A stretch of 64,000 nt of DNA from CAZEPJ01 sp964514105 (GTDB lineage Bacteria > Desulfobacterota > Desulfocorpusculales > Desulfocorpusculum): the NCBI GenBank assembly GCA_964514105.1, contig CAZEPJ010000009.1:17744-81743 (forward strand), written 5' to 3'. Below, piece after piece: positions 7,012-15,475 of this stretch (position 1 is its first letter; each line of letters opens with the position of its first letter). The notes under the pieces were generated by a model that was given only the letters and a program-made list of their open reading frames with translations, was not told where the DNA came from and made no database searches. Position numbers and translations under genes: made by a program.

Positions 7012-9759
7012 ATGATCGGCATTCAATCGTTCGGCGGATACATCCCCAAGCTGCGACTCAACCGCATGAGCGTATTCGAGGCCATGGGGTGGTTCGCCCC
7101 CGCCATCATCCAGGTGGCCCAGGGGGAACGCTCGTTCTGCAACTTCGATGAGGACAGCGTCTCGATGGCCGTGGCCGCGGCCCGCGACTGCCTCGTGGGC
7201 AGGGACAAGCAGGCCGTGGACGGGCTCTTCCTGTGCTCCACCACCCTGCCGTTTTCCGATCGCCTCAACGCGGGCATCGTCAAGACGGCCCTCAATCTGC
7301 GGGACGACATCCAGGCGGCGGACGTCACCTCGTCCCTGCGTGCCGGCACCACGGGTCTGATCCAGGCGCTGGCCGCGGTCAGGGGGGGGGACATGCGGCA
7401 GGCCCTGGTGGCCGCCTCGGACAAGCGAATGACCAAGGCCGCCTACTTCTACGAGATGTGGTTTGGCGACGGGGCGGCTGCGCTGTTGGTGGGGGACACG
7501 GATGTGGTGGCCGAGTTCCTGGGGGCGTACTCGGTGACCCACGACTTCGTGGACCATTACCGGGGGGCGGATCGCTCCTTCGACTACATGTGGGAGGAGC
7601 GCTGGGTCCGGGATGCGGGCTACGCCACCATCATCCCCGAGGCCGTCGAGGGGCTCCTCAGGAAGCTGGGCACGTCCATGGACGCGGTGGACCGGCTGGT
7701 GTTTCCCTGCTTCTTCCAGGCCGAGCACCGAAACATCGCTCGCAAGCTGGGGGCCGATGCCTCCAAGGTCATGGACAACATGCACGAGGTGTGCGGGGAG
7801 ACCGGAGCGGCCCACCCCCTGGTCATGCTGGTCCGCGCCCTGGAGGAGGCCAAGCCCGGGGACCGGATCCTGGCGGCTGGCTTCGGCCAGGGCTGCGACG
7901 CCCTCCTGTTCCAGGCGACCGACGCGATGCGAAAGCTCCCCCCCCGCAGGGGGATCAGGGGCTCGTTGGCCGACAAGCGCAGTTCGACCAACTACATGCA
8001 GTTCCTCAAGTTTCGGGATCTGATCCAGACCGAGATGGGGATCCGGGCCGAGGCCCCCAAGCAGACCGCCTTGAGCGCCCTGTGGCGGCGGCGCCATACG
8101 GTCCTGGGGCTCCTGGGGGGCAAGTGCACCGAATGCGGCACGCCCCAGTTTCCCCCAATGAGCGTCTGCGTCAATCCCCAGTGCCATGCCGTGGACTCCC
8201 AGGAGCCCTACGAGTTTGCGGACCAGCCCGCCGTGGTCAAGAGCTTCACGGGGGACATGCTGGCCGTGTCTCTGGCGCCCCCGGCCATCTACGGGATGGT
8301 CGAGTTCGTCAACGGAGGCCGCTTCCTGTTCGACTTCACGGACTGCGAGCTTTCGGAGGTCAAGGTGGGGCAGCCCGTGGCCATGAGCTTCCGGCTGCGG
8401 TACGAGGATGACCAGCGGGGCTTCAGCGGCTATTTCTGGAAGGCCGTGCCGCTGCCGGCCCGGGAGGTCCCCAAAGCCGCGGCCCAGGAGATCCATTTTG
8501 ACGGTCGGGTGGCGCTGGTGACGGGTGCGGGCGCGGGACTTGGGCGGGTTTATGCACTGGAGCTGGCCCGGCGGGGGGCCAAGGTGGTGGTCAACGATCT
8601 GGGGGGTGGTCGGGACGGCACGGGGGGTTCTCGGTCGGCGGCGGACGGGGTGGTGGAGGAGATTCGGGCCTTTGGGGGCGAGGCGGTGGCCAACTACGAT
8701 TCGGTGGCGAGCGCCGAGGGTGGGCAGGCCATGGTGGATGAGGCGGTTCGGGCGTTTGGGCGGCTGGACATTCTGATCAACAATGCGGGGATTCTGCGGG
8801 ACCGGACGCTGGTGAAGATGGAGCCTGGGGAGTGGGACGCGGTGATGGACGTGCACCTCAAGGGGGCGTATAACGTGACGCGGCCGGCGTTTGTGCGGAT
8901 GCGGGAGCAGGGCTATGGGCGGATCGTGATGACGACGTCGGCGGCGGGGCTTTACGGGAACTTCGGGCAGACCAACTACTCGGCGGCCAAGATGGGGCTG
9001 GTGGGCTTCATGAACACCGTGCGGCTTGAGGGGGCCAAGTACAACATCCGGGTGAACACGGTGGCGCCGGCTGCGGCCACGCGGCTCACCGAGGACGTCA
9101 TGCCTCCCGAGCTTTTCGCCAAGCTCAAGCCCGAGTTCGTGGCCCCCCTGGTCCTGTACCTCTGCTCCGAGCAGTGCCCGGTCTCCGGCGGGATCTACAA
9201 CGCGGGCATGGGATACTTCAACCGGGTCGCCCTGGTGACCGGCCCCGGGGCCGTGGTGGGCGAAGGTCTGACCGCCCCCTTGCCCGAGGCGGTTGCCGCG
9301 GCCATGGGCAAGATCAACAGCCTGGCCGGCGGCGGGGAGTATCCCAACGCCACGGCCGCGCTGGGTGCCATCCTGGAGGCCTGGGATCCCAAGAAGGCGA
9401 AGGCGGAGGCCGAGGCCGAGGGGGGAGCCGGGGGTCTCACGGTGAGGGGCATTTTCGAGAAGATGGCCGGGGCGTTTCAGGCGGACAAGGCGGGGGGGGT
9501 GGACGTGGTGTTCCAGTATGTCATCAGCGGGCCCGGCGGGGGCACGTGGCACGTGGTGGTCAAGGACGGGGCGTGCCGCGTGGCCGAGGGGGCCCACGAG
9601 CGGCCCACCACCACCATCAAGATGGGGGATGAGGACTTTGTGAAGATGATCTCCGGGCAGCTCAAGGCCATGGCCGCGTACACCAGCGGCAAGCTCAAGG
9701 TCGAGGGCGATCTCATGAAGTCCCAGCTCATCGAGAAGTTGTTCAAGATGCGCGCGTAG
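7012..9759 (+). CDS. Fused HMG-CoA-synthase-like / DUF35 OB-fold / SDR / SCP2 protein
   Basis: 915-residue protein 21 bases after the previous gene, with AAGGAGGTC before its ATG. Residues 1-330 have the HMG-CoA synthase/KAS-III thiolase fold. Residues about 360-490 are a DUF35 zinc-ribbon/OB-fold (CTEC, then CVNPQC). Residues 494 to about 750 are an intact SDR, and about 808-915 are SCP2. In the HMGCS-like part the three canonical catalytic residues appear replaced: Glu by Thr77 (CSTTLPF), Cys by Leu109 (SSLRAG) and His by Pro232 (VFPCFF). The N-terminal module may therefore be structural or use other chemistry. DUF35 proteins scaffold thiolase partners, and a thiolase gene follows. Confidence 0.82.
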   Translation: MIGIQSFGGYIPKLRLNRMSVFEAMGWFAPAIIQVAQGERSFCNFDEDSVSMAVAAARDCLVGRDKQAVDGLFLCSTTLPFSDRLNAGIVKTALNLRDDIQAADVTSSLRAGTTGLIQALAAVRGGDMRQALVAASDKRMTKAAYFYEMWFGDGAAALLVGDTDVVAEFLGAYSVTHDFVDHYRGADRSFDYMWEERWVRDAGYATIIPEAVEGLLRKLGTSMDAVDRLVFPCFFQAEHRNIARKLGADASKVMDNMHEVCGETGAAHPLVMLVRALEEAKPGDRILAAGFGQGCDALLFQATDAMRKLPPRRGIRGSLADKRSSTNYMQFLKFRDLIQTEMGIRAEAPKQTALSALWRRRHTVLGLLGGKCTECGTPQFPPMSVCVNPQCHAVDSQEPYEFADQPAVVKSFTGDMLAVSLAPPAIYGMVEFVNGGRFLFDFTDCELSEVKVGQPVAMSFRLRYEDDQRGFSGYFWKAVPLPAREVPKAAAQEIHFDGRVALVTGAGAGLGRVYALELARRGAKVVVNDLGGGRDGTGGSRSAADGVVEEIRAFGGEAVANYDSVASAEGGQAMVDEAVRAFGRLDILINNAGILRDRTLVKMEPGEWDAVMDVHLKGAYNVTRPAFVRMREQGYGRIVMTTSAAGLYGNFGQTNYSAAKMGLVGFMNTVRLEGAKYNIRVNTVAPAAATRLTEDVMPPELFAKLKPEFVAPLVLYLCSEQCPVSGGIYNAGMGYFNRVALVTGPGAVVGEGLTAPLPEAVAAAMGKINSLAGGGEYPNATAALGAILEAWDPKKAKAEAEAEGGAGGLTVRGIFEKMAGAFQADKAGGVDVVFQYVISGPGGGTWHVVVKDGACRVAEGAHERPTTTIKMGDEDFVKMISGQLKAMAAYTSGKLKVEGDLMKSQLIEKLFKMRA
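8491..9738 (+). repeat. Direct repeat copy 2 (1,248 bp, SDR-SCP2 module)
   Basis: Identical to 5728-6975. The left junction falls at the end of the DUF35 region (protein PKAAAQE then IHFDG), the right junction in the last codons (KLFKMRA here against KLFRF in the first copy). No synonymous difference was seen, so the copies are either very recent or kept identical by gene conversion. Confidence 0.95.
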
Positions 9760-9854
9760 CGCGCCCAAGGTGGCAGACAGGCCTGCAACGCCTGGTGTGC
9801 CCAAAGCTTGATGCCCGGGGGCCCCAGCGGCTGCCCGGGCAGGGGAGGTGGGAG

Positions 9855-11063
9855 ATGGCCACGGGGATCAGGGACAAGGTCGCGATCATCGGCATGGGGT
9901 GCACCCGATTTGGGGAGCGCTGGGACGTGGGGGCCGAGGAGCTCATGGTGGAGGCGTTCGGGGAGTGCGCTCAGGACGCCAAGATCGACGCCAAGGAGAT
10001 CCAGGCGGCCTGGCTGGGGAGCCACTTCGAGGAAGTGAACGTGGGCAAGAGTGCGGTTCCCCTGTCGGTGAGCCTGCGCCTGCCTCGGATCCCGGTGACG
10101 CGGGTGGAGAACTATTGCGCCACGGGCACAGAGGCGTTCCGGGGGGCCGTCTATGCAGTGGCCTCGGGGGCCTACGACATCTGCCTGGCCATGGGTGTGG
10201 AGAAGCTCAAGGATGCGGGGTACGGCGGGCTGCCTGCCTGGGGATCCAACGCCGGGCCCATGCTCTTCATGCTCTTCCCCAACATGACGGCGCCGGGGGC
10301 CTTCGCCCAGCTGGCCACGGCGTATCAGGCCAAATACGGCGTGGCCGAGCAAGACCTCAAGCGGGCCATGGCCCAGGTGTCGGTGAAAAGCCACGCCAAC
10401 GGCGCCATCAACCCCAAGGCCCACCTGCGCAAGGCCGTCACCATCGAGCAGGTCATGGGGGCTCCCATCATCGCCCACCCCCTGGGGCTCTTCGACTGCT
10501 GCGGGGTGAGCGACGGGGCGGCCTGCGCCGTGGTCACCACGGTGGATAAGGCCCGGGAGATGGGGCACAAGAACCCCGTGGTGGTCAAGGCCCTGCAGCT
10601 GGCCGTGAGCAACGGCGAGGAGGCTTCCTTCAACGCGTGGGACGGCACGTATTTCGCGACGACGGACCAGTGCAGCACGGCGGCGTACCGGGAGGCCGGG
10701 ATCACCGATCCCCGGGAGGAGATCAGCATGATGGAGGTCCACGACTGCTTCTCCATCACGGAACTGGTCACCACGGAGGACCTCCACATCTCCGAGCGGG
10801 GGCAGGCCTGGAGGGACTTCCTGGACGGCTTCTACAACCGGGACGGAAAGGTCCCGTGCCAAGTGGACGGCGGGCTCAAGTGCTTCGGCCACCCCATCGG
10901 GGCCTCGGGGTTGCGCATGCTCTACGAGATGTACCTGCAGCTCCAGGGACGAGCCGGCGAGCGGCAGGTCCCCAACCCCCGCTTCGGCCTGACCCACAAT
11001 CTGGGGGGATTCCCCCAGCAGAACGTGTGCAGCATCGGCATCGTGGGGAGGCTCAAGGGGTAA
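9855..11063 (+). CDS. Thiolase, SCP-x type acetyl-CoA acetyltransferase
   Basis: 402 residues from ATG 9855, preceded by a GGGGAGG-rich ribosome site. The nucleophile cysteine lies in NYCATGTEAFRG. The second conserved block is EVHDCFSITE, and the C-terminal active-site histidine lies in CFGHPIGASG. These are hallmarks of the SCP-x/lipid-transfer thiolase clade, which cleaves 3-oxoacyl-CoA or condenses acyl-CoAs. Such thiolases commonly work with a DUF35 protein, which here is fused into the preceding gene. It should catalyse the thiolytic step after the hydratase/dehydrogenase (inference). Confidence 0.87.
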   Translation: MATGIRDKVAIIGMGCTRFGERWDVGAEELMVEAFGECAQDAKIDAKEIQAAWLGSHFEEVNVGKSAVPLSVSLRLPRIPVTRVENYCATGTEAFRGAVYAVASGAYDICLAMGVEKLKDAGYGGLPAWGSNAGPMLFMLFPNMTAPGAFAQLATAYQAKYGVAEQDLKRAMAQVSVKSHANGAINPKAHLRKAVTIEQVMGAPIIAHPLGLFDCCGVSDGAACAVVTTVDKAREMGHKNPVVVKALQLAVSNGEEASFNAWDGTYFATTDQCSTAAYREAGITDPREEISMMEVHDCFSITELVTTEDLHISERGQAWRDFLDGFYNRDGKVPCQVDGGLKCFGHPIGASGLRMLYEMYLQLQGRAGERQVPNPRFGLTHNLGGFPQQNVCSIGIVGRLKG

Positions 11064-11126
11064 TGGGCCGCCCGTCGCGGCGGTCCGGGGAAAAGGCCTA
11101 CGGCGAGCAATGGGCGAGAGACGGGC

Positions 11127-11477
11127 ATGCTGGAGATCCGCGCCATCATGAACTCCCCGGTGGAGGAGATCCTGGGCTTCAAGACGTGCTGCGGGATGCG
11201 GGCGTTCGACCAGAACCTGGAGGTGCTGGTCACCAACCGCGGGTCGCGGCCCGTCCGGCTGGTCAGCCGGATGGAGCTGCGCGGGGCGACGGGGCCCGTC
11301 CGGGTGGACACCCTCATGCCACCGGGCATCCGGGAGATCGGCCCCGGGGAGGTCGCGGCCTTCTACTGCAGCATGGATGAGGGGCGCTGGGGCCAGGCGC
11401 AGGAGATGATCTTTTTCGATGCGGAGGGAAATGAGCACGCCACGCACATCTTCCATGCCCACAGGGAGGAGGGGTAG
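11127..11477 (+). CDS. Hypothetical protein in the acyl-CoA operon
   Basis: 116-residue protein that I do not recognise. It begins MLEIRAIMNSPVEEI and has FKTCCGMRAFD near the start. The centre (LEVLVTNRGSRPVRLVSRM) looks like beta strands of a small sandwich. It ends with EHATHIFHAHREEG, which could bind metal. There is no signal peptide or membrane segment. It sits between the thiolase and the acyl-CoA dehydrogenase, only three bases before the latter's GTG, so it is very likely cotranscribed and translated. Confidence 0.6.
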   Translation: MLEIRAIMNSPVEEILGFKTCCGMRAFDQNLEVLVTNRGSRPVRLVSRMELRGATGPVRVDTLMPPGIREIGPGEVAAFYCSMDEGRWGQAQEMIFFDAEGNEHATHIFHAHREEG

Positions 11478-11480
11478 GCT

Positions 11481-12623
11481 GTGGAGATCCTGAAGTACAC
11501 CGAAGAGCACCGGATATTCAGGGACGCCTTGCGCAAGTTCTGCCAGAAGGAGGTGATCCCGTTCGCGGACGAGTGGGAGGCGGCAGGCATCGTCCCCAAG
11601 TCGGTCTGGAGGAAGATGGGGGAGCAGGGCTTCCTGGCCATGTGGGTCCCCGAAAAGTACGGGGGGATGGGCGTGGATTTCCTCTATTCGGTGATCGTGG
11701 CCGAGGAGGTGGTCAAGACCAACACCTCGGGCCTGGCCGCCCCCCTTCACAGCGACATCGTGGTGCCGTACATTTACGCGTACGGCTCCGAGGAGATCCG
11801 GCGGAGGTATCTGCCGGGCTGCGTCTCCGGCGAGATCGTAACGGCCGTGGGCATGACGGAGCCCAACGCCGGGAGCGACCTGGCGGCCATGCGGACCACG
11901 GCCGTGGAGGACGGGGACCACGTGGTGATCAACGGCCAGAAGACCTTCATCAGCAACGGGATCAACTGCGACCTGCTGGTCCTGGCCGCCCGGGACCCCA
12001 AGGTGGAGAACCCCCACCGGGCCGTGGACCTTTACTGCGTGGAGGCCGGGACGCCGGGGTTCGAGAAGGGCAAACGGATCAAGAAGGTGGGATGGCACGC
12101 CCAGGACACAGCCGAGCTGTTCTTCCATGACTGCCGGGTGCCCAAGGCCAACCGGCTGGGGGAGAAAGGCAACGGCTTCGTCATGCTCATGGAGAAGCTC
12201 CAGCAGGAGCGCCTCATGTGCGCCATCGGGGCCGTGGCCCTGGCCGAGCACGTCCTCCCCATGACCATCGAGTACTGCCGACAGCGGCAGGCCTTCGGCC
12301 GCCCCATCTCCAAGTTCCAGCACAACCAGTTCAAGATCGTGGAGATGGCCGCGGACGTGAGGCTGGGGCGGACCTTCGTGGACAAGCTCATCGCGGACCA
12401 CATGGAGGGAAAGAACATCGTGGTGGACGTCTCCATGGCCAAGTTCTGGACCACGGACATGGCCATGCGGGTGGCCGACGGGTGCGTACAGCTCCATGGC
12501 GGGTACGGATACTGCGACGAGTACCCGGTCTCGCGCATCTGGCGGGACGCACGGGTCATGTCCATATTCGCCGGGACCAACGAGGTCATGAAGGGGATCG
12601 CCGCCAAGTTCATGGGGCTGTGA
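11481..12623 (+). CDS. Acyl-CoA dehydrogenase
   Basis: 380-residue flavoprotein with a GTG start and GGGAGGAGGGG upstream. FAD-binding motifs GMTEPNAGSDL and FISNG, and the C-terminal LHGGYGYCDEYPVSRIWRDAR, are all present. At the usual catalytic position of medium-chain enzymes the sequence is FAGTNE rather than YEGT. The helix-G glutamate used by isovaleryl- and long-chain-CoA dehydrogenases is present instead (Glu243 in QERL). This suggests a long-chain or branched substrate and supports a beta-oxidation-like role for the operon. Confidence 0.9.
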   Translation: MEILKYTEEHRIFRDALRKFCQKEVIPFADEWEAAGIVPKSVWRKMGEQGFLAMWVPEKYGGMGVDFLYSVIVAEEVVKTNTSGLAAPLHSDIVVPYIYAYGSEEIRRRYLPGCVSGEIVTAVGMTEPNAGSDLAAMRTTAVEDGDHVVINGQKTFISNGINCDLLVLAARDPKVENPHRAVDLYCVEAGTPGFEKGKRIKKVGWHAQDTAELFFHDCRVPKANRLGEKGNGFVMLMEKLQQERLMCAIGAVALAEHVLPMTIEYCRQRQAFGRPISKFQHNQFKIVEMAADVRLGRTFVDKLIADHMEGKNIVVDVSMAKFWTTDMAMRVADGCVQLHGGYGYCDEYPVSRIWRDARVMSIFAGTNEVMKGIAAKFMGL

Positions 12624-12662
12624 GCGCCCCGATTCGCGGGCTGGAAGCCGGGAGGAGCGGTC

Positions 12663-13496
12663 ATGCCGAGGCTGGGTGCGGGCGACGTGACGCTGCACTG
12701 GGAGATCCAAGGCGAAGGCCATCCCCTGGTCCTCATTCGGGGCTTCGCGAGCAACGCGGACCATTGGTATTGCCAGCTGCCGGAGCTCTCGGCTCGGTTC
12801 CGGGTCCTGGTCTTCGACAACCGGGGGGTGGGCCGTTCGGACCGACCCCAGGGGCCGTGCACCATCCCCATGATGGCGGACGACACCGTGGGTCTCATGG
12901 ACGCCCTGGGCATCCCCCGGGCCCACGTCCTGGGCATATCCATGGGTGGGATGATCGCCCAGGAGATGGCCCTTCGTCACCCCCGGCGGGTGATGGGCCT
13001 GGTCCTGGCGTGCACCCACTGCGGGGGGAGCCGATTCGTTCCCCCTTCGGTACAGGTCGGTCAGCTCTTGGCGGATTACGCGGCCACCGGCTCCCCGGAG
13101 GCGGCCGCGCGTGCGGCCGCATGCCTGTTCACGCCCACAACCCTCCGAAACGCCCCGGAGATCGTCGAGCGCTACACAGAGGTATCCCGTCGATTCCCGG
13201 TGGAGACGGGCGTCCTGCTCCGTCAGTACGACGCCATTCGAGGGCACGACGCGTGGGGCCGTCTTCCCCGGATCCAGGCCCCGACGCTGGTGATCACGGG
13301 GGATGAGGACGTGCTCATCCCGCCCGAGAACTCCCGGATCCTGGCCGAGCGGATACCCGGGGCCGTGCTCCGAGTCATCCCCGGCGGCGGCCATCAGTTC
13401 ATGCTGGAGCAGGCCCAGGCCTTCAACCAGGCCGTGGTGGAGTTCCTGGAAGGCCTGCCGCAAGGGGATTCGAGGGCCTGTTCCCCTCGTCCTTGA
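12663..13496 (+). CDS. Alpha/beta hydrolase
   Basis: 277 residues with GGAGGAGCGGTC before the ATG. The nucleophile elbow is GISMGGM (Ser about 97), the acid is probably in TGDEDVLIPP and the histidine is in GGGHQFMLEQ. The oxyanion HG-type loop is IRGFASNADHW. The closest general type is the 3-oxoadipate enol-lactonase/esterase group. It is the last gene of the acyl-CoA operon, and its stop overlaps the promoter of the next gene. It may hydrolyse a lactone, thioester or ester intermediate (inference). Confidence 0.85.
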   Translation: MPRLGAGDVTLHWEIQGEGHPLVLIRGFASNADHWYCQLPELSARFRVLVFDNRGVGRSDRPQGPCTIPMMADDTVGLMDALGIPRAHVLGISMGGMIAQEMALRHPRRVMGLVLACTHCGGSRFVPPSVQVGQLLADYAATGSPEAAARAAACLFTPTTLRNAPEIVERYTEVSRRFPVETGVLLRQYDAIRGHDAWGRLPRIQAPTLVITGDEDVLIPPENSRILAERIPGAVLRVIPGGGHQFMLEQAQAFNQAVVEFLEGLPQGDSRACSPRP

Positions 13497-13521
13497 CCTG
13501 CCCGCGTCCCGGTGAAACAAT
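13493..13521 (+). promoter_or_regulatory. Putative promoter of the alkaline phosphatase gene
   Basis: TTGACC (13493-13498) and AACAAT (13516-13521) are separated by 17 bases. The -35 box overlaps the stop of the preceding hydrolase gene, so phoA probably has its own transcription start near 13528. I could not identify a convincing Pho box. Confidence 0.4.
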
Positions 13522-13584
13522 AATCCCCCGAATCGCTGCCCCCCCCCAGCGGTTGACCAAATCCGTCGGACGAAGAGGTGTACC

Positions 13585-15114
13585 ATGAGACGAAGAGGGC
13601 TCTGTACCGCAGCGTTGATGCTCTTTCTCGCTCTTTCTACGGGCATCCTTCCCGCCCATGCCGTCGAGCCCAGGAACATCATCCTGCTCATCGGAGACGG
13701 CATGGGGCCAGAGGCCGTGGGGCTGGCCGTTTACTACAACAGGTTCATGAACGGACCGGACAGGCCGCTCCACATGGAGCGGATGATGGCGGCCGGAAAC
13801 ACGGGATACTGCCTGACCTACCAGTACGGCACCGTGGTGACGGATTCGGCCTCGGCGGCCACGGCCCTGGCCTCCGGGGTGAAGACGCGGGACGCCATGA
13901 TCGGCAAGGACCACGACGGCAGGCCCATGCGGACCATCCTGGACGTGGCCGGCCAGCTCGGCAAGTCCACGGGGGTCATCAGCAACACCCGCATCACCCA
14001 CGCCACCCCGGCCGGGTTCTACGCCACGATTCTCCACCGGGACATGGAGAGTCAGATCGCGTCGCAGCTCGTGGATCGGGGTGACGTCACCGTGGCCTTG
14101 TCGGCGGGCGCCCAGTTCTTCATTCCCAAGGGGACCAAGGTGGAGGAGCACGCCGACCTGAGGGGCACGCCCAAGGCGGCGGGGTGGGGCCTCTCCAGGC
14201 GGGAGGACGACCGGGATCTGGTGGCCGAGGCCAAGGCCAAGGGGTACGCGGTGGTGGCCAGCGCCGCCGAGCTTGCGGCCGTGGATGCCGGCAGGACCGA
14301 GAAGCTCCTGGGGCTCGTCGGCGCGGCGGCCTTTCCCAGCGCCATCGATCGGCAGCCTCACCATCAGAGCGGGGTCCCCACCCTCTCGGAGATGACCCAG
14401 AAGGCCCTGGATCTGCTTGCCAAGAACCCCAGGGGGTTCTTCCTCATGGTGGAGGGGGGGCAGGTGGATTGGGTGGAACATGCCAACGATGTGGCCTCGG
14501 TGCTCCATGAAATGCTCGAGCTGGACGAGGCCCTGAAGGTGGTGTTGGCCTTTGCAGAGGCCAACCCCCATACCCTGGTGGTGATGACCGCGGACCACGA
14601 CACGGGCGGCCTGGCCATCGCGTACAACAGCCACAACCCGCCGGCCCCCGTGACCCTGGCCAGCGGGGAGACCTGGAAGAGCAAATACAACTTCAACGAC
14701 AGGACGATCTTCGAGAAGATGGCCCGGCAGAAGAAGTCCTTCTTCAAGATGATCCAGGACGCCAAGTCCCAGCCGGCGGACCTGAGGAAGCAGGTGGAGG
14801 ACAACAGCGCCTTCACACTGAGCGAGGAGCAGGCGGCGGCGGTCCTGGCCAAGCACCCCCGGCTGGGATATCCCGCGCCGGGGGAGTACACGGAGTTCTA
14901 CGTGTACGGCTCCATGAACCCGGTGGCATTGATGGGGCGCCTTCTGGGAAAGGAGATGGGAACGGCCTGGGCCGTTGGCACCCACACCCACACGCCGGTC
15001 ATGGTCTTCGCCAAAGGGCCGTGGGCCGAGAAATACAGGGGACTCCTGGACAATACCGACGTGCCGCGCATCATGGCCCAGGCCTGGGGGGCATCGCTGC
15101 CGTCGCCGAAATAA
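13585..15114 (+). CDS. phoA: Secreted alkaline phosphatase
   Basis: 509-residue precursor with an N-terminal signal peptide (basic RRR, hydrophobic core LMLFLALSTGI, cleavage near AHA). The first metal aspartate is in IGDGMG, the phosphorylated serine in VTDSASAATAL, metal ligands in MVEGGQVDWVEHAND and TADHDTGG, and the distal histidine in GTHTHTPV. It should hydrolyse phosphate monoesters in the periplasm. Nearby glpK, the ugp operon and two glycerophosphodiesterases make phosphate or glycerol-phosphate scavenging a sensible role. Confidence 0.92.
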   Translation: MRRRGLCTAALMLFLALSTGILPAHAVEPRNIILLIGDGMGPEAVGLAVYYNRFMNGPDRPLHMERMMAAGNTGYCLTYQYGTVVTDSASAATALASGVKTRDAMIGKDHDGRPMRTILDVAGQLGKSTGVISNTRITHATPAGFYATILHRDMESQIASQLVDRGDVTVALSAGAQFFIPKGTKVEEHADLRGTPKAAGWGLSRREDDRDLVAEAKAKGYAVVASAAELAAVDAGRTEKLLGLVGAAAFPSAIDRQPHHQSGVPTLSEMTQKALDLLAKNPRGFFLMVEGGQVDWVEHANDVASVLHEMLELDEALKVVLAFAEANPHTLVVMTADHDTGGLAIAYNSHNPPAPVTLASGETWKSKYNFNDRTIFEKMARQKKSFFKMIQDAKSQPADLRKQVEDNSAFTLSEEQAAAVLAKHPRLGYPAPGEYTEFYVYGSMNPVALMGRLLGKEMGTAWAVGTHTHTPVMVFAKGPWAEKYRGLLDNTDVPRIMAQAWGASLPSPK

Positions 15115-15145
15115 AGGAATACTGGGCAGAAGGAGGCACCGGAGC

Positions 15146-15448
15146 ATGATCCGGCATATCGTCATGTGGAAGCTCAAGGACGAGGCCGAAGGGGCCTCCC
15201 GGGAGGAGAACGCCCGGAAGATGAAGGAGATGCTGGAGGGGCTCCCGGGGCGGATTGCCGAGATCCGGTCCCTGGAGGTCGGCATCAATCAGGCCCGGTC
15301 CCCGGACGCCTTCGACGCGGTCCTGGTCTCGGAGTTCGCCCACTGGGAGGACCTGAGGCGGTACATGGAACACCCCGCGCACCAGCGGGTCTCGGAGTTC
15401 GTGGGCCGGGTGCGCCTGGAGCGCAGGATCGTGGACTTCGAGTCCTGA
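15146..15448 (+). CDS. Dabb family (stress-responsive alpha/beta barrel) protein
   Basis: 100 residues from ATG 15146, with AGGAGG 10 bases upstream. It begins IRHIVMWKLK, the typical Dabb opening. It continues with a helix rich in charged residues, the LPGRIAEIRSLEVG strand and the HPAHQRVSEFV helix. These small dimeric ferredoxin-like proteins have varied or unknown roles. It lies between alkaline phosphatase and glycerol kinase, 22 bases from the latter. Confidence 0.85.
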   Translation: MIRHIVMWKLKDEAEGASREENARKMKEMLEGLPGRIAEIRSLEVGINQARSPDAFDAVLVSEFAHWEDLRRYMEHPAHQRVSEFVGRVRLERRIVDFES

Positions 15449-15475
15449 GGGGCGGGGGGTCGGAAAGGGTTGGTC

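Noticed and set aside
3922..9804. 1,960-codon open frame on the minus strand opposite the acyl-CoA genes
   Set aside because: It mirrors well-supported plus-strand genes, is rich in His, Gly and Pro, and contains its own duplicate only because the underlying DNA is repeated. It is a GC-driven shadow frame.
9477..13703. 1,408-codon minus-strand open frame
   Set aside because: Antisense to thiolase, acyl-CoA dehydrogenase and hydrolase genes with clear motifs. No domain recognisable.
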